Below, in pieces: positions 53,671 through 62,342 of a stretch of DNA of 64,000 bases (its first letter is position 1; every line of letters starts with the position of its first letter). The notes below the pieces were generated by a model that had not been told where the DNA came from, ran no database searches, and saw only the letters and a program-made list of their open reading frames with translations. The position numbers were made by a program, and so were the translations under genes. The DNA is from Psychrobacter sp. ANT_WB68 (GTDB taxonomy: Bacteria; Pseudomonadota; Gammaproteobacteria; Pseudomonadales; Moraxellaceae): positions 558,001-622,000 of the forward strand of contig NZ_VOAZ01000002.1 in the NCBI RefSeq assembly GCF_008369115.1. The letters are read 5' to 3'.

Positions 53671-54069
53671 ATGAAAAAATTAGCAATTGCTGCATTGATG
53701 ACGACTTTTGTTTTGTCAGGTTGTTCTACCATGGGCATGAATGATGAGCGTACTATGGTGGTTGAAGGTCAGCCTCTGAACGTGAAAGTGGTTAATATTC
53801 CAAGCTTTAAAATAGAAATAGCACCACTTAAAGCAGTATGTGAGCTACCAACTGCAAATGGCACTATGGTTGAGTCAGAATGCCTACAATATCGTCAGAC
53901 TTATCAGAAAAACTACACGCCTTTAAACGGTGATATTCAAGGCTTTACTTACGAGCCAAATTATCGCTATATTTTAGATGTGCGCCAAGAAGCGGTTATG
54001 AATGAAGCAACAAAAGTAGTTAAGCCAGTTTGGATTCTAAACGAAGTGGTTTCAAAAACGGCGGAGTAA
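53671..54069 (+). CDS. DUF4377-like lipoprotein
   Basis: 132-residue predicted lipoprotein. The signal peptide MKKLAIAALMTTFVLSGC ends in lipobox LSGC, placing the lipidated cysteine at residue 18. The mature part contains CLQYRQTYQKNYTPLNGDIQ, then GFTYEPNYRYILDVRQE and PVWILNEVVSKT. The paired cysteines with the IQGFTYEPNY segment resemble the DUF4377 domain found in exported proteins of unknown function. The gene is flanked by its own terminator downstream and an upstream hairpin. Function unknown; outer-membrane localisation is probable. Confidence 0.8.
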   Translation: MKKLAIAALMTTFVLSGCSTMGMNDERTMVVEGQPLNVKVVNIPSFKIEIAPLKAVCELPTANGTMVESECLQYRQTYQKNYTPLNGDIQGFTYEPNYRYILDVRQEAVMNEATKVVKPVWILNEVVSKTAE

Positions 54070-54127
54070 TTCTAAACTTAGTTAGCATTAGCTAATAATA
54101 AGTTAGACAAACTACTTATCTAATGAT

Positions 54128-54160
54128 AAAAAAAGCCTCTAATGATTAGAGGCTTTTTTT
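54128..54160. terminator. Bidirectional terminator between the lipoprotein and serine dehydratase genes
   Basis: Perfect 15-bp stem (54128-54142 with 54146-54160) with a three-base TGA turn (opening to a larger loop in practice). A-run and T-run flank it for both convergent genes. Confidence 0.92.
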
Positions 54161-54196
54161 GGTGATGAGTTTAAACAATGAAAATCGATGTTTATA

Positions 54197-55630
54197 TTAA
54201 CATTGACTATAATTAACACTAACGCCACGGGTGGCAGTGGGGATTCGGTTGTCAGCATAAATAGCAAGACCGCCGCGCGCGGTTTCTTTATATTTATCAG
54301 ACATGTCAGCGCCTGTTTGCTTCATAGTCTCAATGGCTTTATCCAAGGAGACAAAGTGCTGACCATTGCCGCGGCAGGCAAGACGAGCCGCGTTAATGGC
54401 TTTTACCGCGCCCATCGCATTGCGCTCAATACAAGGAACTTGCACCAAGCCGCCAATAGGGTCACAAGTAAGACCTAAATTATGCTCGATGCCAATCTCG
54501 GCGGCATTCAAGCATTTGGCTGGCGAGCCACCCATAATCTCTGCCAATGCTGAGCCTGCCATGGCACAGGCTGAACCCACTTCACCTTGGCAACCAACTT
54601 CAGCCCCAGAGATAGACGCGTTTTGTTTAATCAAGCTACCAATAGCAGTGGCATTTAATAAAAATTTACGTACACCGTCTTGGCTATAATTCGGTAAAAA
54701 ATCACGATAATAGTGTAATACAGCAGGGATGATACCTGCTGCACCATTGGTTGGTGCCGTGACGACTTTACCGCCATTGGCATTTTCTTCATTGACGGCA
54801 AGTGCGTATAAGTCCACCCAATCCATCGCTGCCAGTTTATCCGTTTGGGCGATAGGCATATCTTTTTCAGCGCATAGTTGTTTATGTAGGTCGTGGGCGC
54901 GACGTTTGACATCAAGTCCACCTGGTAAAATACCGCTATTTTTACAACCTTGGGTCACACAGTCTTGCATCACCTCCCAAATCGTATCTAAATAGCTAAA
55001 AATGTCTGCTTGATTGCGATAGTGACATTCGTTGGCGAGTACCAGCTCACTGATACTTAACCCATGCTCATGGCACTGCTCAAGCAACTCTGCGGCATTA
55101 TTAAAAGGGTAGGGAACGATATCAATCGTTGGACTGGCATGATCCTCATCGGGATTGTTTGCATCATCTTCATTAATAACAAAGCCGCCACCAACCGAAT
55201 AATAGGTCTGCTGGTACTTGCTACCATCGGTCAATATAGCACGGATGCTCAATGCATTAGGATGATAAGGCAATACTGTATCATCGTACCAATACATATC
55301 ACGCTCGGTATCGAAGTCGATAACATGTTTGCCAGACAGGTTAAGCTGATTCTTAGCAAAAATAGGTGCCAGATATTCGTCCGTCAAACGTGTGTCAATT
55401 GTACTGGGCGTATGTCCGAGCAAGCCCAAATATATGGCCGTATCGGTTGCATGTCCTTTACCTGTGGCTGCTAAAGAGCCATAAAGCTCTATTTCAATAT
55501 TGTTAATCGTCGTTAATGCGGTTTGTTTAAGCAATGACGTCAAAAATAAGTTGGCAGCTATCATGGGTCCGACCGTATGAGAGCTCGATGGTCCAATACC
55601 AATTTTAAATAAGTCGAAAACACTAATCAT
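54197..55630 (-). CDS. L-serine ammonia-lyase (iron-sulfur type)
   Basis: Converts L-serine to pyruvate and ammonia using an oxygen-labile iron-sulfur cluster. Single-chain form of 477 residues. The N-terminal beta domain has FKIGIGPSSSHTVGPM, and the catalytic alpha domain has VTAPTNGAAGIIPAVLHYY, SGAEVGCQGEVGSACAMAG, CDPIGGLVQVPCIERNAMGA and the tail YKETARGGLAI. Cluster cysteines are in the expected segments. The choice between sdaA and sdaB names is not possible from the sequence alone. Confidence 0.93.
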   Translation of the reverse strand: MISVFDLFKIGIGPSSSHTVGPMIAANLFLTSLLKQTALTTINNIEIELYGSLAATGKGHATDTAIYLGLLGHTPSTIDTRLTDEYLAPIFAKNQLNLSGKHVIDFDTERDMYWYDDTVLPYHPNALSIRAILTDGSKYQQTYYSVGGGFVINEDDANNPDEDHASPTIDIVPYPFNNAAELLEQCHEHGLSISELVLANECHYRNQADIFSYLDTIWEVMQDCVTQGCKNSGILPGGLDVKRRAHDLHKQLCAEKDMPIAQTDKLAAMDWVDLYALAVNEENANGGKVVTAPTNGAAGIIPAVLHYYRDFLPNYSQDGVRKFLLNATAIGSLIKQNASISGAEVGCQGEVGSACAMAGSALAEIMGGSPAKCLNAAEIGIEHNLGLTCDPIGGLVQVPCIERNAMGAVKAINAARLACRGNGQHFVSLDKAIETMKQTGADMSDKYKETARGGLAIYADNRIPTATRGVSVNYSQC

Positions 55631-56167
55631 AGAAATACCGATAAATTGTCAGTGTGTCAGCGTATGTGATAGATAGGCTTGAGTACTGATGTTAAAAGAT
55701 AATAGATAATGGCCCCAAAAGCCTTGATGAATACAGCGCAATGACAAGGGCGGGCATTTATTTAAATGCGCACTTTAATGAATATGAGTATTTAAAAAAT
55801 ATGGGATATTATCTATAAATGTCTCTCAGTATAGGCGTACAGAGACCTGCTGAATAATAACTTTTATTTATCATAGAACTCCGTTATCATGCTCGCAGCC
55901 AATACCTGTGTAACATCCTGTAAGCTTGTTGGCACTATATAGTGAACAACGTCGCAGAAGGCCTTAAATTGCTTTTAATAGAACCTATTTGACGGTCTAC
56001 ATTTGGCCAAAGTAAATAAATTTTCCTACTGCTATCGTTTTTTTAATTTCTCTATAGTTGTTGATAATTAGCACGACTTAGCTGTTATCGTTTTGACTTA
56101 ATTCATAGTTGTATTTCTCACAGTTTTTTAGCTGACTAATATCATCTCAGCTCAAATAGGACAGCGC
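55631..56167. other. Divergent intergenic region before the RutG-like permease gene
   Basis: 537 bp, AT-rich, which must hold the promoters of the serine dehydratase and the permease. No gene, strong hairpin or recognisable riboswitch is seen. Confidence 0.5.
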
Positions 56168-57586
56168 ATGACAACTCCCGAACCTCACGCTTCAAAATCC
56201 GAAAATAAGACTCAAGTACCCGCTGCTCACAATGCACTAGAAGCGGCTGGCATTGATGCAGCAGCGGTGAGCTATCCGCACAATCCAGACTTTGATAATG
56301 GTCGCTGGTTTCCAACGTGGCGTCCGTATGGCGGTGATTTGGATCGTGATCCGGTAGGTATTAATGAATATTTACCGCCTGCTAAGAGCGTTTTATTAGG
56401 TGTACAGCATACTTTTGCAATGTTCGGGGCGACGGTGCTAGCGCCATTATTAATGGGCTTTGACCCCAATTTAGCCATTTTGATGTCCGGTATTTGTACG
56501 GTGATGTTTTTTATAATTACTGGTGGGCGTATGCCCAGCTATTTGGGCTCAAGTTTTGCCTTTATTGGCCCTGTGATTGCGGTGACTGCTTATGCGGGTG
56601 TGGGATTTAATGACAATTTGAATGTCGCCTTGGGCGGTATCATGGCATGCGGCATAATCTATGCATTGATAGGTTTGTTGGTTATGAAAACGGGTACAGG
56701 CTGGATTGAGCGCTTGATGCCACCTATTGTTACTGGTGCAATTGTAATGATTATTGGTCTAAATTTAGCGCCAGTGACTATTCAAGGGGTTTCCGCCAAC
56801 CAATTTGATGCATGGATGGCCACGCTGACAGTATTGCTTATCAGTGGAGTAGCAGTGTTTACCCGCGGTATGCTGCGCCGTCTGTTACTATTGGTTGGTT
56901 TGATATTGTCTTATATCGCCTATTTTTTCATGACCAATGTGCTCGGTTATGGCGTTCCGATTGACTTTACTAGTGTATCAGCGGCTTCATGGTTTGGTCT
57001 GCCAAGTATTCATTCGCCACGTTTTGAGATGAGCGCAATTATATTAATTGCTCCTGTCGCCTTTATTTTAGTTGCCGAAAACTTAGGGCATTTTAAAGCA
57101 GTGGAAGGTATGACTAAGGCACGAGTGACACCTTATATGGGTCGAGCTTTTTTTGCTGATGGTTTGGCGACGACTTTTTCAGCGGGTTTTGGTGGCACAG
57201 GTGTGACCACTTATGCAGAAAATATCGGTGTAATGGCGGTTACCAAAGTATATAGTACGACGATTTTTGTAGTCGCAGGTCTCGTTGCTATAATGCTGGG
57301 ATTGTCCCCAAAATTTGGTGCGATTATTCAGACGATACCACCTGCTTTATTGGGCGGCGCATCCATTGTCGTGTTCGGTCTGATTGCGATTGCAGGGACA
57401 AAGATTTGGATAGACAATCATATCGACTTTAGTAAAAACAGCAATTTAATCATTGCGGCTGTTACCGTTATCATGGGGACTGGTAATTTTAGCTTGCACC
57501 TAGGTGGATTTGACTTAGGCGGTATTGGCACCGCCACCTTAGCCGCGATTGTGCTTAATGCGCTATTTAATCGCCAAAAAGACTAA
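56168..57586 (+). CDS. NCS2-family pyrimidine permease, RutG-like
   Basis: 472-residue nucleobase:cation symporter with about 14 helices. GVQHTFAMFGATVLAPLLMGFDPNLAILMSG, then GRMPSYLGSSFAFIGPVIA, ERLMPPIVTGAIVMIIGLNLAP, VAENLGHFKAVEGMT and TYAENIGVMAVTKVYST follow E. coli RutG (uracil/pyrimidine import) closely, more so than UraA. The hydrophilic N-terminus of about 75 residues is longer than in RutG. No rut catabolic genes are adjacent, so it probably serves salvage. It ends at a strong bidirectional terminator. Confidence 0.9.
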   Translation: MTTPEPHASKSENKTQVPAAHNALEAAGIDAAAVSYPHNPDFDNGRWFPTWRPYGGDLDRDPVGINEYLPPAKSVLLGVQHTFAMFGATVLAPLLMGFDPNLAILMSGICTVMFFIITGGRMPSYLGSSFAFIGPVIAVTAYAGVGFNDNLNVALGGIMACGIIYALIGLLVMKTGTGWIERLMPPIVTGAIVMIIGLNLAPVTIQGVSANQFDAWMATLTVLLISGVAVFTRGMLRRLLLLVGLILSYIAYFFMTNVLGYGVPIDFTSVSAASWFGLPSIHSPRFEMSAIILIAPVAFILVAENLGHFKAVEGMTKARVTPYMGRAFFADGLATTFSAGFGGTGVTTYAENIGVMAVTKVYSTTIFVVAGLVAIMLGLSPKFGAIIQTIPPALLGGASIVVFGLIAIAGTKIWIDNHIDFSKNSNLIIAAVTVIMGTGNFSLHLGGFDLGGIGTATLAAIVLNALFNRQKD

Positions 57587-57673
57587 CCGTTAAAAAAGAT
57601 TAAGTTTTTAGTGCTCAAAAGCTGAAGGTGATAAAAGTTATTAAATAATGACATTAGCCACTGTTTTATCCCC

Positions 57674-57715
57674 AACAAATAAAAGCCACAATTATTATTG
57701 TGGCTTTTATTTGTT
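57674..57715. terminator. Bidirectional terminator with a 19-bp perfect stem
   Basis: 57674-57692 is the exact complement of 57697-57715 with a four-base loop. It sits between the convergent permease and DMT transporter genes, and its flanks give U-tracts on both strands. Confidence 0.93.
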
Positions 57716-57722
57716 ATGATAC

Positions 57723-58655
57723 TTATTTATAGTCGCGTTTATAAAATCGTGAAAAAAAACGATAACGTCGTAGCGCGCGTGGTTTAGGTTTTAGTGAACC
57801 CAGATAGATGGCAAACATGGTCAGCAGCGCACCACTCCATTGTAAAGTATTAATCGGTTTGTCGAGCCAGCTATAGTCAATCACTAAGGCTGCAATGGGT
57901 TCAGTTAATAATAGTAGGCCAGTCAATGCCAAAGACAGCTTAGGGATAGAGTAGGCGATAAGTCCCCAAGCTAAGCATTGCATCACAGTGCCATAAATCA
58001 ACACCCACCCAATCTCAGACCACGTATTGGGCAGAATATTACCCATATCAAACACAAACATCGGGACAATCATTGCCACTACGCCGCCGATGCTAATCAG
58101 TTGCATGAGCATAAATATCGGCGTTGGCTCAGTGTCGTGGGTCTTACGGATAAAGGTCATCGACGCGGCAAGCATGGCGCCTGAAACGATACCAGTGACG
58201 AAACCCCAAGTCGCGGCAGTATTTTGCGCAAACTCAGGACTGCCTATCATTGCAACACCTAACATCGCTAAAAATAAGCTGATGAGCTGCAAGATAGATT
58301 GACGCTCATTAAAATATAAAAAACCAATGGCTGCTAAAAAGAAAATCTGCAAGCTATTAAGTAAGGTTGAGATACCAGGGCCTACCGCATAAATACTCTC
58401 GTGCCATAGTGCCAAATCGAGTCCTAAAAATACACCCGATAATAAACCGTAAAAAATAGCACGTTTTGAGCGCGGTAGTCGTTGCCCCGTTGCTTTAGCC
58501 AATACAGCAAACACCACGCCTGAAATAGCCAGCCGCCAAAATGACATGGCCCAGCCACCAATATCGACATGAGCGACAATCAAGCTGCCCAAACCAAAAA
58601 TAATACAACCAATGACTAAGCCAGTAGCGGCGGAGCGTGAAGCGGCAATAGCCAT
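57723..58655 (-). CDS. EamA-family (DMT superfamily) transporter
   Basis: 310-residue inner-membrane protein with ten helices arranged as two EamA domains. The first has GLGSLIVAHVDIGGWAMSFWRLAISGVVFAVLA, and the second begins at about residue 150 (GFVTGIVSGAMLAASMTFIRKTH) and ends LTEPIAALVIDYSWLDKPINTLQWSGALL. Such proteins usually export amino acids or related metabolites. The C-terminus is strongly basic (KPKPRALRRYRFFSRFYKRDYK). Substrate unknown. Confidence 0.9.
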   Translation of the reverse strand: MAIAASRSAATGLVIGCIIFGLGSLIVAHVDIGGWAMSFWRLAISGVVFAVLAKATGQRLPRSKRAIFYGLLSGVFLGLDLALWHESIYAVGPGISTLLNSLQIFFLAAIGFLYFNERQSILQLISLFLAMLGVAMIGSPEFAQNTAATWGFVTGIVSGAMLAASMTFIRKTHDTEPTPIFMLMQLISIGGVVAMIVPMFVFDMGNILPNTWSEIGWVLIYGTVMQCLAWGLIAYSIPKLSLALTGLLLLTEPIAALVIDYSWLDKPINTLQWSGALLTMFAIYLGSLKPKPRALRRYRFFSRFYKRDYK

Positions 58656-58966
58656 GCAATATCCTTATCTCATTACTATGATAATTTTTTATCGTTGTTT
58701 GCTTAAGAGGTTACTAAAATAAGCTATATTGTCATTGTTTTGCGCTTGAAATGGAATGGTTTGATGCGATTTATTTTATGGTGATTTATCACACACTATC
58801 TATCTATAAATAAATCCGTCACCTTCTTACAGGAATAGCATTGGCGTCAACGTTGCTATTTGTTACTCTACTGTCTATCAGTATCTTGAAGCCGTTAATA
58901 CATTTAAAATAGCAACAACATTAAAACACTTAAATAGCCTTTATTACTCTTAGCCTAGGTTTGCTT
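58656..58966. other. Divergent intergenic region before the WG-repeat gene
   Basis: 311 bp, AT-rich, expected to hold promoters for both flanking genes. No other feature seen. Confidence 0.45.
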
Positions 58967-60001
58967 ATGCTGCAACGTTCTATATTAAGACGAAAAATAC
59001 TATCGTTATCTAGCTCACCGCCAAAACTGTCGCGCGACAGTTTTGTTGTGAGCCTGTTTTCTTTGATTATTGTAGCTGCCACGCTTTCTCTAATGTCAAA
59101 CGCACAAGCAGCCAGCTGTAAAATTCCCAAAAGTTATTATAAAAACGTTTCTTGTACCGCAAGCAGTGGTTATTTTTTAGCGATAAAAGACTTTGGCGCT
59201 CCAGTAGCATTGATTAATAAGCAAGGTAAAAGCGTGGTTGACTTATCACGCTATCAAAAAGTGGATGCTGATAAAATATCTAGCGGTTTGTTACCCGTAC
59301 TGCGTAACGGGCATGTGGGCTATATTAATATGCAAGGTCGTGAAGTTATTCCTGCGATGTACGATATGCTCAAGGACAGCCAAGGTTGGGCACGTCCCGT
59401 CTCTGAGGGTCGCATTGTGGTTAAACAGAATGGTCATTATGGAGTTATCGATACTGCTAACAAGATAATCGTACCATTTACCGCAGCAATTAGTAATATC
59501 GATGATTATCGCGGCGGCATTACTCGAGTACGTAAGAACCAAGCAATAAGTTGGTTAGATAAAAATGGCAATACCACGCGTGACCCCAACAGCAGTGCCG
59601 ACGGTCAGTCATCGACCAATAATACTGAAGACAACGTCAAGGATCAGCAGAAATCAGCCTCATCCAGTCGTTTTACTACGTTGCAGCCACATCAACAAGA
59701 TGGTCGATGGGGCTTTGTTGATGACCATAATGTCACTATGATTACGTATGCATTTGATGAGGTGCGTCCATTTTCTGAAGGGTTGGCGGGCGTGCGCATC
59801 GATAACGAATGGGGTTTTGTCAATTTAGGCGGCGAGCTGGTGATTCCTTTTCGCTTTAGCAATAGCGGTGTGAGCGTGGGTGATCGTTATAAAAATGAGC
59901 CTGCATTTGTATTCACAGGCGGCAAAGCGTGGATTGGTAATTTAAAAAATGGCGATAAGATGTGCATTGATAAAGAGGGCGCTGGTGTCAGTTGTGATTA
60001 A
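58967..60001 (+). CDS. Exported WG-repeat protein
   Basis: 344-residue protein. A long basic N-terminus is followed by a hydrophobic segment (about residues 27-47) and a likely signal peptidase site after AQA. WG-type beta repeats follow: GLLPVLRNGHVGYINMQGRE, RIVVKQNGHYGVIDTANK, and after a gap QDGRWGFVDDHN and IDNEWGFVNLGG. The gap is a Ser/Asn/Gln/Asp-rich insertion (about 205-236). WG repeats resemble KWG/WG beta propeller-like domains of unknown binding role. ATG 58967 is used; a TTG at 58961 is upstream. A 24-bp palindrome lies within codons 19-27. Confidence 0.82.
   Translation: MLQRSILRRKILSLSSSPPKLSRDSFVVSLFSLIIVAATLSLMSNAQAASCKIPKSYYKNVSCTASSGYFLAIKDFGAPVALINKQGKSVVDLSRYQKVDADKISSGLLPVLRNGHVGYINMQGREVIPAMYDMLKDSQGWARPVSEGRIVVKQNGHYGVIDTANKIIVPFTAAISNIDDYRGGITRVRKNQAISWLDKNGNTTRDPNSSADGQSSTNNTEDNVKDQQKSASSSRFTTLQPHQQDGRWGFVDDHNVTMITYAFDEVRPFSEGLAGVRIDNEWGFVNLGGELVIPFRFSNSGVSVGDRYKNEPAFVFTGGKAWIGNLKNGDKMCIDKEGAGVSCD
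59022..59045. repeat. 24-bp perfect palindrome inside the WG-repeat gene
   Basis: CAAAACTGTCGC is followed at once by its reverse complement, with no spacer. It lies in the signal-peptide region of the coding sequence. It could be a protein-binding site or a repeat remnant; no second copy was noticed in this window. Confidence 0.8.
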
Positions 60002-60031
60002 TATTTATCACCATGCTTAAATTTTCAGATA

Positions 60032-60082
60032 AAAAAAGAGTGGCAGAATGATGGGTAATCTATCATTCTGCCACTCTTTTTT
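60032..60082. terminator. Bidirectional terminator with a 21-bp perfect stem
   Basis: 60032-60052 pairs exactly with 60062-60082, nine-base loop, A-run and T-run at the ends. It serves the WG-repeat gene and the convergent hydrolase gene. Confidence 0.93.
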
Positions 60083-60117
60083 ATTGCTCACTAATTAGCA
60101 GCACCGTGCTTAAAACA

Positions 60118-61152
60118 CTACTTTTCTAATAAATGATTGCTGATTAAATCAACCATATAAGGCTGATAATATTCAGGAATATCGTGCGCCATGCCTTCAA
60201 TCAAATGAAACTTGGCATTAGGAATGGTTTTAGCGACCACGCGACCTTGTGATGCCGGTAACAGCCCATCGGCGCTACCGTGCAGTACGATCGTCGGTGC
60301 TTTGACTTGCTTACTATATTTACTGATAGAGCCTGAAGCCAAAATAGCATTGAGCTGCTGCACGGTGCCAAGAGGATGGAAATTGCGCTGATAGCGTATC
60401 TTGGCAATATCTCGTACCATACGCACATTCACATGCCCTGGCGTACCGACAGTTTTCATAAACCACACGCTATGACGCACAATATCACGCTCAGAATGGC
60501 TCTCTGGACGATTAATAAGAGTGTAGAGCTGTTTGGGCTTTGGCGGTTTTAAAAAAGCACGATTGGTGGTGGTAAACATCAATGCCATGCGCTGCACTAG
60601 GCTTGGATAACGCGCCGCCACGATTTGGGCAATCATACCGCCCATAGAAGCACCAAGCAAATGCGTCTTACCCAGTTGCAATGCCTTAATTAAACGTGCC
60701 GTATCTTCTGCCATATCGGTTAAATTATAAGCAACCTGTGCCCCTTTGTTAGAGAGTCCTGTCTGCAGGCGCATCATCATTTTTAACTGACTGATACGTG
60801 GTAAACCATCAATCTGTACTTTAGATGACAAGCCGATATCACGATTGTCAAAACGAATCACAAAAAAACCAGCATCAATAAAGCGTTTTATGAAGTTATC
60901 TGGCCAAAATACCATTTGCGAGCCAAGCCCCATAATCATGAGTAGTGGCGGATTATCTGGGTTGCCACCCGCTTCAACGCACAGCTCGATACCATCACCA
61001 ATATCTATCATTGCTTGATGAAGATGCTCGCTCAAGTCGGAAGCGTGCCAATGGTGCTCACCAAATTTTCGCCATTCAGGCGTTGGGTAGCTAAAGCTGC
61101 TATCTGATGTCTCAGGCAAATCGGCGCTATTGATGTCGTTTGTTTCTGTCAT
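60118..61152 (-). CDS. Alpha/beta hydrolase
   Basis: 344-residue hydrolase with the nucleophile elbow GASMGG (about residue 167), the oxyanion region LLMIMGLGSQMVFWP, the acid-bearing VLHGSADGLLP strand and the catalytic histidine in EGMAHDIPEYY. A hydrophilic N-terminus of about 40 residues precedes the fold. It lies 28 bp downstream of the rubredoxin gene on the same strand, so the two may be co-transcribed. Substrate not predictable; esterase or haloperoxidase-like enzymes share this layout. Confidence 0.88.
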   Translation of the reverse strand: MTETNDINSADLPETSDSSFSYPTPEWRKFGEHHWHASDLSEHLHQAMIDIGDGIELCVEAGGNPDNPPLLMIMGLGSQMVFWPDNFIKRFIDAGFFVIRFDNRDIGLSSKVQIDGLPRISQLKMMMRLQTGLSNKGAQVAYNLTDMAEDTARLIKALQLGKTHLLGASMGGMIAQIVAARYPSLVQRMALMFTTTNRAFLKPPKPKQLYTLINRPESHSERDIVRHSVWFMKTVGTPGHVNVRMVRDIAKIRYQRNFHPLGTVQQLNAILASGSISKYSKQVKAPTIVLHGSADGLLPASQGRVVAKTIPNAKFHLIEGMAHDIPEYYQPYMVDLISNHLLEK

Positions 61153-61180
61153 GAAGTATCCTATTTAGATGGTCATTGGC

Positions 61181-61345
61181 TTAAATTTCGAGCATTTCAA
61201 AATCAAGCTTGCCAACGCCGCATTCTGGGCAAATCCAATCGTCGGGAATATCTTCCCATTTAGTACCAGGCGCGATGCCTTCTTCAGGACAGCCGAGTTC
61301 TTCGTCATATATCCAACCGCAGACAATACATTCATAACGTTTCAT
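61181..61345 (-). CDS. rubA: Rubredoxin
   Basis: A 54-residue protein read on the minus strand, starting MKRYECIVCGWIYDEELG. Cysteines 6, 9, 39 and 42 (CIVCG and CPECG) form the mononuclear iron site, and GIAPGTKWEDIPDDW is the conserved middle segment. Rubredoxins pass single electrons, for example to alkane hydroxylases or oxidative-stress enzymes. An extra cysteine at position 19 stands where most rubredoxins have aspartate. AGGAC precedes the ATG. It probably forms an operon with the alpha/beta hydrolase gene. Confidence 0.96.
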   Translation of the reverse strand: MKRYECIVCGWIYDEELGCPEEGIAPGTKWEDIPDDWICPECGVGKLDFEMLEI

Positions 61346-61689
61346 AAATAGTCCTATCAATCATTGTCACTGTTACTACTGCCAGTGTTACTAGGTGTTT
61401 TGTTAAGACTCGTATTCACTATTATAGTCAAGATTGAGCCCGTAAAAACGCACGTAGTTTAGCATATAACAATCATTTTTATAGTTAAGTTTACACTTGT
61501 ATATTGAGATTAACCAGCTTTTATCAAGTCATTAACCGTCAGTTTAAGGGTTTCAAGAAAGGAGGTTTTACCAGTTTTGCCGCCACCATAAAGCCGATTA
61601 TGCTATAATTCTTGCTACTAATTTTACCAATTGATATGTCGATTACCACTGTCATATCATAACTTCAGTACTATAAGCCAAGGGTTATT
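61346..61689. other. Divergent intergenic region between rubA and apt
   Basis: 344 bp. It contains the apt promoter (below) and a ribosome-site-like AAAGGAGG at 61558-61565 that has no start codon after it. No gene seen. Confidence 0.5.
61601..61609 (+). promoter_or_regulatory. Extended -10 promoter of apt
   Basis: TGCTATAAT fits the extended -10 consensus exactly, about 80 bp upstream of apt. No good -35 box is seen, as is usual for extended -10 promoters. Confidence 0.5.
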
Positions 61690-62265
61690 ATGAGCGCTAA
61701 TGCCGTCGTTACGTCCACTAAAGTCAATAGCACAACCGAGTCGTCACATACGCTCAATACCGACCATCCATTTTGGCAAATCATTCGCACAGTACCAGAC
61801 TTCCCGAAAGCTGGCATTGATTTTTATGATATTACCCCGTTACTACGCAGTCACATTAATGCGGTGATTGATGAGATGCTTGCGGCACTGCCTGCTGGTT
61901 TGCTTGATGATGTAGATTGCTTGGGTGCAGTTGAGGCGCGTGGCTTTGTGTTTGCTAGTTTGCTGGCAGGTAGATTGGGTAAGGGTATGATCTTGCTACG
62001 TAAACCTGGTAAGTTGCCACCACCCGTCGCTAATAAAGCCTATGCTTTAGAGTATGGTAAAGACACGCTTGAGATGCAAAATAACTTGCCACCTGAGCGC
62101 GTATTGTTGGTCGATGACATTCTGGCAACGGGTGGCACGCTCACCACCGCTTATGAGCTGTGTAAGTCTGCTGAGCATACGGTGGTCGGCGCTTTGGTAT
62201 TGTTAGATCTTGTTGATTTGCATGGCAAGTTCCCTGTACCTGTCTATACAGTCTTAAAGGCTTAG
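61690..62265 (+). CDS. apt: Adenine phosphoribosyltransferase
   Basis: Salvages adenine to AMP using PRPP. The PRPP-binding motif LLVDDILATGGTLTTA is near residue 138. The FPKAGIDFYDITPLL and GAVEARGFVFASLLAGRLG segments are typical of Apt. At 191 residues it is slightly longer than E. coli Apt because of a 20-residue Ser/Thr-rich N-terminus. It lies alone with its own promoter and terminator. Confidence 0.95.
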   Translation: MSANAVVTSTKVNSTTESSHTLNTDHPFWQIIRTVPDFPKAGIDFYDITPLLRSHINAVIDEMLAALPAGLLDDVDCLGAVEARGFVFASLLAGRLGKGMILLRKPGKLPPPVANKAYALEYGKDTLEMQNNLPPERVLLVDDILATGGTLTTAYELCKSAEHTVVGALVLLDLVDLHGKFPVPVYTVLKA

Positions 62266-62287
62266 GAAATAGGGTGTTTATGATAAG

Positions 62288-62321
62288 AAAAAGCGCGCTG
62301 AATGAATTCAGCGCGCTTTTT
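62288..62321. terminator. Terminator between apt and the periplasmic-protein gene
   Basis: 16-bp near-palindrome (62288-62303 with 62306-62321; the core AGCGCGCTGAAT is very stable) with A- and T-runs on either side. Probably used from both strands. Confidence 0.9.
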
Positions 62322-62342
62322 TCGATTGAGCTTATCTTAATA

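Noticed and set aside
55064..55474. 136-codon open frame on the plus strand
   Set aside because: Antisense to the serine dehydratase gene, which has full family motifs.
61558..61565. Strong ribosome-site-like AAAGGAGG upstream of apt
   Set aside because: No start codon follows at a workable distance and apt starts 125 bp later with its own site.
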